Assembly (NCBI GenBank): GCA_002405445.1
Contig: DHLV01000140.1
Location: forward strand, 870-7,267
From: Flammeovirgaceae bacterium UBA4659
GTDB lineage: Bacteria > Bacteroidota > Bacteroidia > Cytophagales > Cyclobacteriaceae
Direction: 5' to 3'
DNA length: 6,398 bases
In this document: piece by piece, positions 5,078 to 6,398 of the stretch
Numbering within the stretch: position 1 is the first letter of the stretch
How the letters are laid out: each line of letters opens with the position of its first letter
Notes under the pieces: generated by a model
What the model was told of the DNA's origin: nothing
Seen by the model: the letters and a program-made list of their open reading frames with translations, nothing else
Database searches by the model: none
Position numbers and translations under genes: made by a program

Positions 5078-5899
5078 GTGGTGTTTTCTACCAATCGATA
5101 TACAATCTATCACGAGAGCCGCTTACATTATGGAAAGGCGGGGGCAGGCTTAGTACCCGTGTTAATGTTCCACGGCTTTGGCCAACATCATCGCGTTTTC
5201 GAGTCGTGGGTAGAAGCGTTGGGTCATCAATACACCCTTTATTCATTTGACCTCTTCTTCCACGGCCAAAGCCATTGGCATAGTCGTGAAGCATTGGAGA
5301 AAACAGATTGGCAAGAAATCATGACGCTGTTTTTTAAACAGGAATCCATCACCGATTTTGAGTTGGTGGGGTTTAGCATGGGCGGCAAGTTTGCATTGGC
5401 AACGCTGGAGTTGTTTCCCACGAAAGTGAAAAAGATTACCCTACTCGCGCCCGATGGCATCAAAGCAAGTTTTTGGTATCGGCTTGCCACCTACCCAGTG
5501 GCTACTCGTTACTTGTTTAAGACCATGATCTCGCACCCGGGCCGCTTGCGCGCACTTGCGTACATCACTCGGGCATTGCGGCTTGTGGATACGCGCTTAT
5601 TGCGCTTTGCCGAACACCAGATGAGTACGGAAGAAAAACGAAATCGGGTTTATCAATCATGGGTGTATTTCAGGCATTTGCAATTCAACCAGAACAACAT
5701 TGCCGGAATCATCAATCGAAATCGGATTTCTTTCACATTATGGATGGGACGACATGACCATGTCATCCGTGAACGAGATATGGAACCCTTTTTGAAATTG
5801 ATCGAAGAAAAGGAATTCAGAATCCTCAATGCAGGACATTATGATTTAATTACCCGGGTTGCTGCTGCCATCAAAAACAATAATGGTATCCAAAACTGA
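5078..5899 (+). CDS. Alpha/beta-fold hydrolase
   Basis: About 273 residues from GTG 5078. The frame is open to ATG 4889, but the extra 63 residues come from promoter-like DNA and the REP-like element and resemble no hydrolase N-terminus. A tandem GTG GTG (5078 or 5081) just before FSTNRYTIYHESRLHYGKAG fits better. Numbered from 5078, the features are: oxyanion-hole loop HGFGQH (32-37), DLFFHGQS (58-65), nucleophile elbow GFSMGG (98-103) with Ser100, LLAPDGIKASFWY (122-134), a helical lid (about 134-200), a probable acid Asp227 in GRHDHV, and catalytic His254 in NAGHYD. The catalytic triad is therefore complete and the protein should be an active serine hydrolase, probably cytoplasmic since no signal peptide is seen. 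The substrate is not predictable; fold-mates include esterases, lactonases, haloperoxidases and C-C bond hydrolases. It is divergent from the sigma gene and overlaps the next gene tail to tail. Confidence 0.85.
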   Translation: MVFSTNRYTIYHESRLHYGKAGAGLVPVLMFHGFGQHHRVFESWVEALGHQYTLYSFDLFFHGQSHWHSREALEKTDWQEIMTLFFKQESITDFELVGFSMGGKFALATLELFPTKVKKITLLAPDGIKASFWYRLATYPVATRYLFKTMISHPGRLRALAYITRALRLVDTRLLRFAEHQMSTEEKRNRVYQSWVYFRHLQFNQNNIAGIINRNRISFTLWMGRHDHVIRERDMEPFLKLIEEKEFRILNAGHYDLITRVAAAIKNNNGIQN

Positions 5900-6398
5900 A
5901 AGCCACCGGCAGCAAAGTATTTTCTACCCGAATGCCCGGAGTGGATTTGAGCACATTGATGTAGTTGGTGGCTTCCTTAGACCGAAAAGGAACCAATAAT
6001 TCAATTGTCCAAAAAGAATTCATTTCCCTTCGTGGCCTGATCATTACACCGCCACCTGCCGTAAAACCGTAAAAGATTTTATTTAGTTGTGATGCACCCG
6101 ACACTGCATAGGCTGCATGATACCCATACATCACGTTGGCAATAAAGGAGACACGCTTATCAGGGTTCGCCCTGAAATTCAAACCTGTGTTGAAGCCGAA
6201 TCCCGCAAAGGCATAACCCCCGCCAACAAAAACTCCCACGTGCTTCGATGGTAGCAGCGTAAGCCTTCCACCGATACCGCCATAGTCCAGCCCCAATCCT
6301 ACACCAAAATCCCCGGTGCGTGCCGCGTTGTAGAATTCATTACTTGATTTTTGCGTGTAATTGTAAGCGGTTGTGTTCGCTACGGCAAAAATCAAGTT
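5871..6398 (-). CDS. Probable outer-membrane beta-barrel protein, C-terminal part
   Basis: The last 175 codons of a gene whose start lies beyond the right edge; the frame is open up to base 6398. An apparent TTG start at 6393-6395 has no special support. The product is rich in Gly, aromatic residues and alternating polar/hydrophobic strands: DFGVGLGLDYGGIGGRLTLL, HVGVFVGGGYAFAGFGFNTG, KRVSFIANVMYGYHAAY, KIFYGFTAGGGVMIRP, SFWTIELLVPF and finally LPVAFSFGYHYCF. About eight amphipathic beta-strands can be picked out. The chain ends in Phe with an aromatic-rich last strand, the usual outer-membrane insertion signal. The hydrophobic stretch at the far end (LIFAVANTTA) could be the tail of a signal peptide, in which case only a few codons are missing. 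The specific family and function are not recognised; a small porin-like or structural barrel is most likely. Its last 29 nt overlap the hydrolase gene on the other strand. Confidence 0.7.
   Translation of the reverse strand, partial: NLIFAVANTTAYNYTQKSSNEFYNAARTGDFGVGLGLDYGGIGGRLTLLPSKHVGVFVGGGYAFAGFGFNTGLNFRANPDKRVSFIANVMYGYHAAYAVSGASQLNKIFYGFTAGGGVMIRPRREMNSFWTIELLVPFRSKEATNYINVLKSTPGIRVENTLLPVAFSFGYHYCF

Overview
The window looks like a chromosomal fragment of a Bacteroidota bacterium, most likely of the Cytophagales type. The evidence is the protein style (tetR-TolC-MFP-RND efflux operon, beta-barrel protein ending in Phe), the absence of clear Shine-Dalgarno sequences before most starts, and promoter candidates that match the Bacteroidota pattern TTTG / TAnnTTTG. 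The genus is inferred from recognised protein style only; no database search was possible.

Layout. Bases 1-3653 (minus strand) hold a drug/solvent-type efflux operon, transcribed right to left: a TetR repressor (2994-3653), a TolC-like outer membrane channel (1568-3010, overlapping tetR by 17 nt), a lipoprotein periplasmic adaptor (430-1560) and the first 119 codons of an RND inner-membrane pump (1-358, running off the left edge). In front of tetR, a perfect 11-bp inverted repeat (3697-3726) covers the spacer and -33 box of a near-ideal Bacteroidota promoter (3689-3718). This is the arrangement expected for an autorepressed efflux operon.

Bases 3803-4836 (minus strand) hold an ECF-type sigma-70 factor followed by a 117-residue two-helix membrane protein of unknown function. 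Bases 5078-5899 (plus strand) encode an alpha/beta hydrolase, which overlaps tail to tail with a beta-barrel outer membrane protein (5871-6398, minus strand, N-terminus beyond the window).

The most unusual non-coding features are two degenerate tandem arrays with 7-base periodicity, one between the adaptor and pump genes (361-395) and one between the sigma factor and the membrane protein (about 4204-4280). There is also an imperfect palindromic REP-like element (about 4985-5065) just upstream of the hydrolase. These repeats keep reading frames open by chance and so create false upstream starts for two genes; the starts given here are corrected for that. No RNA genes, CRISPR arrays, transposases or phage genes were seen. 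No gap between genes exceeds 300 bases; the longest, 4837-5077, holds a promoter candidate and the REP-like element.
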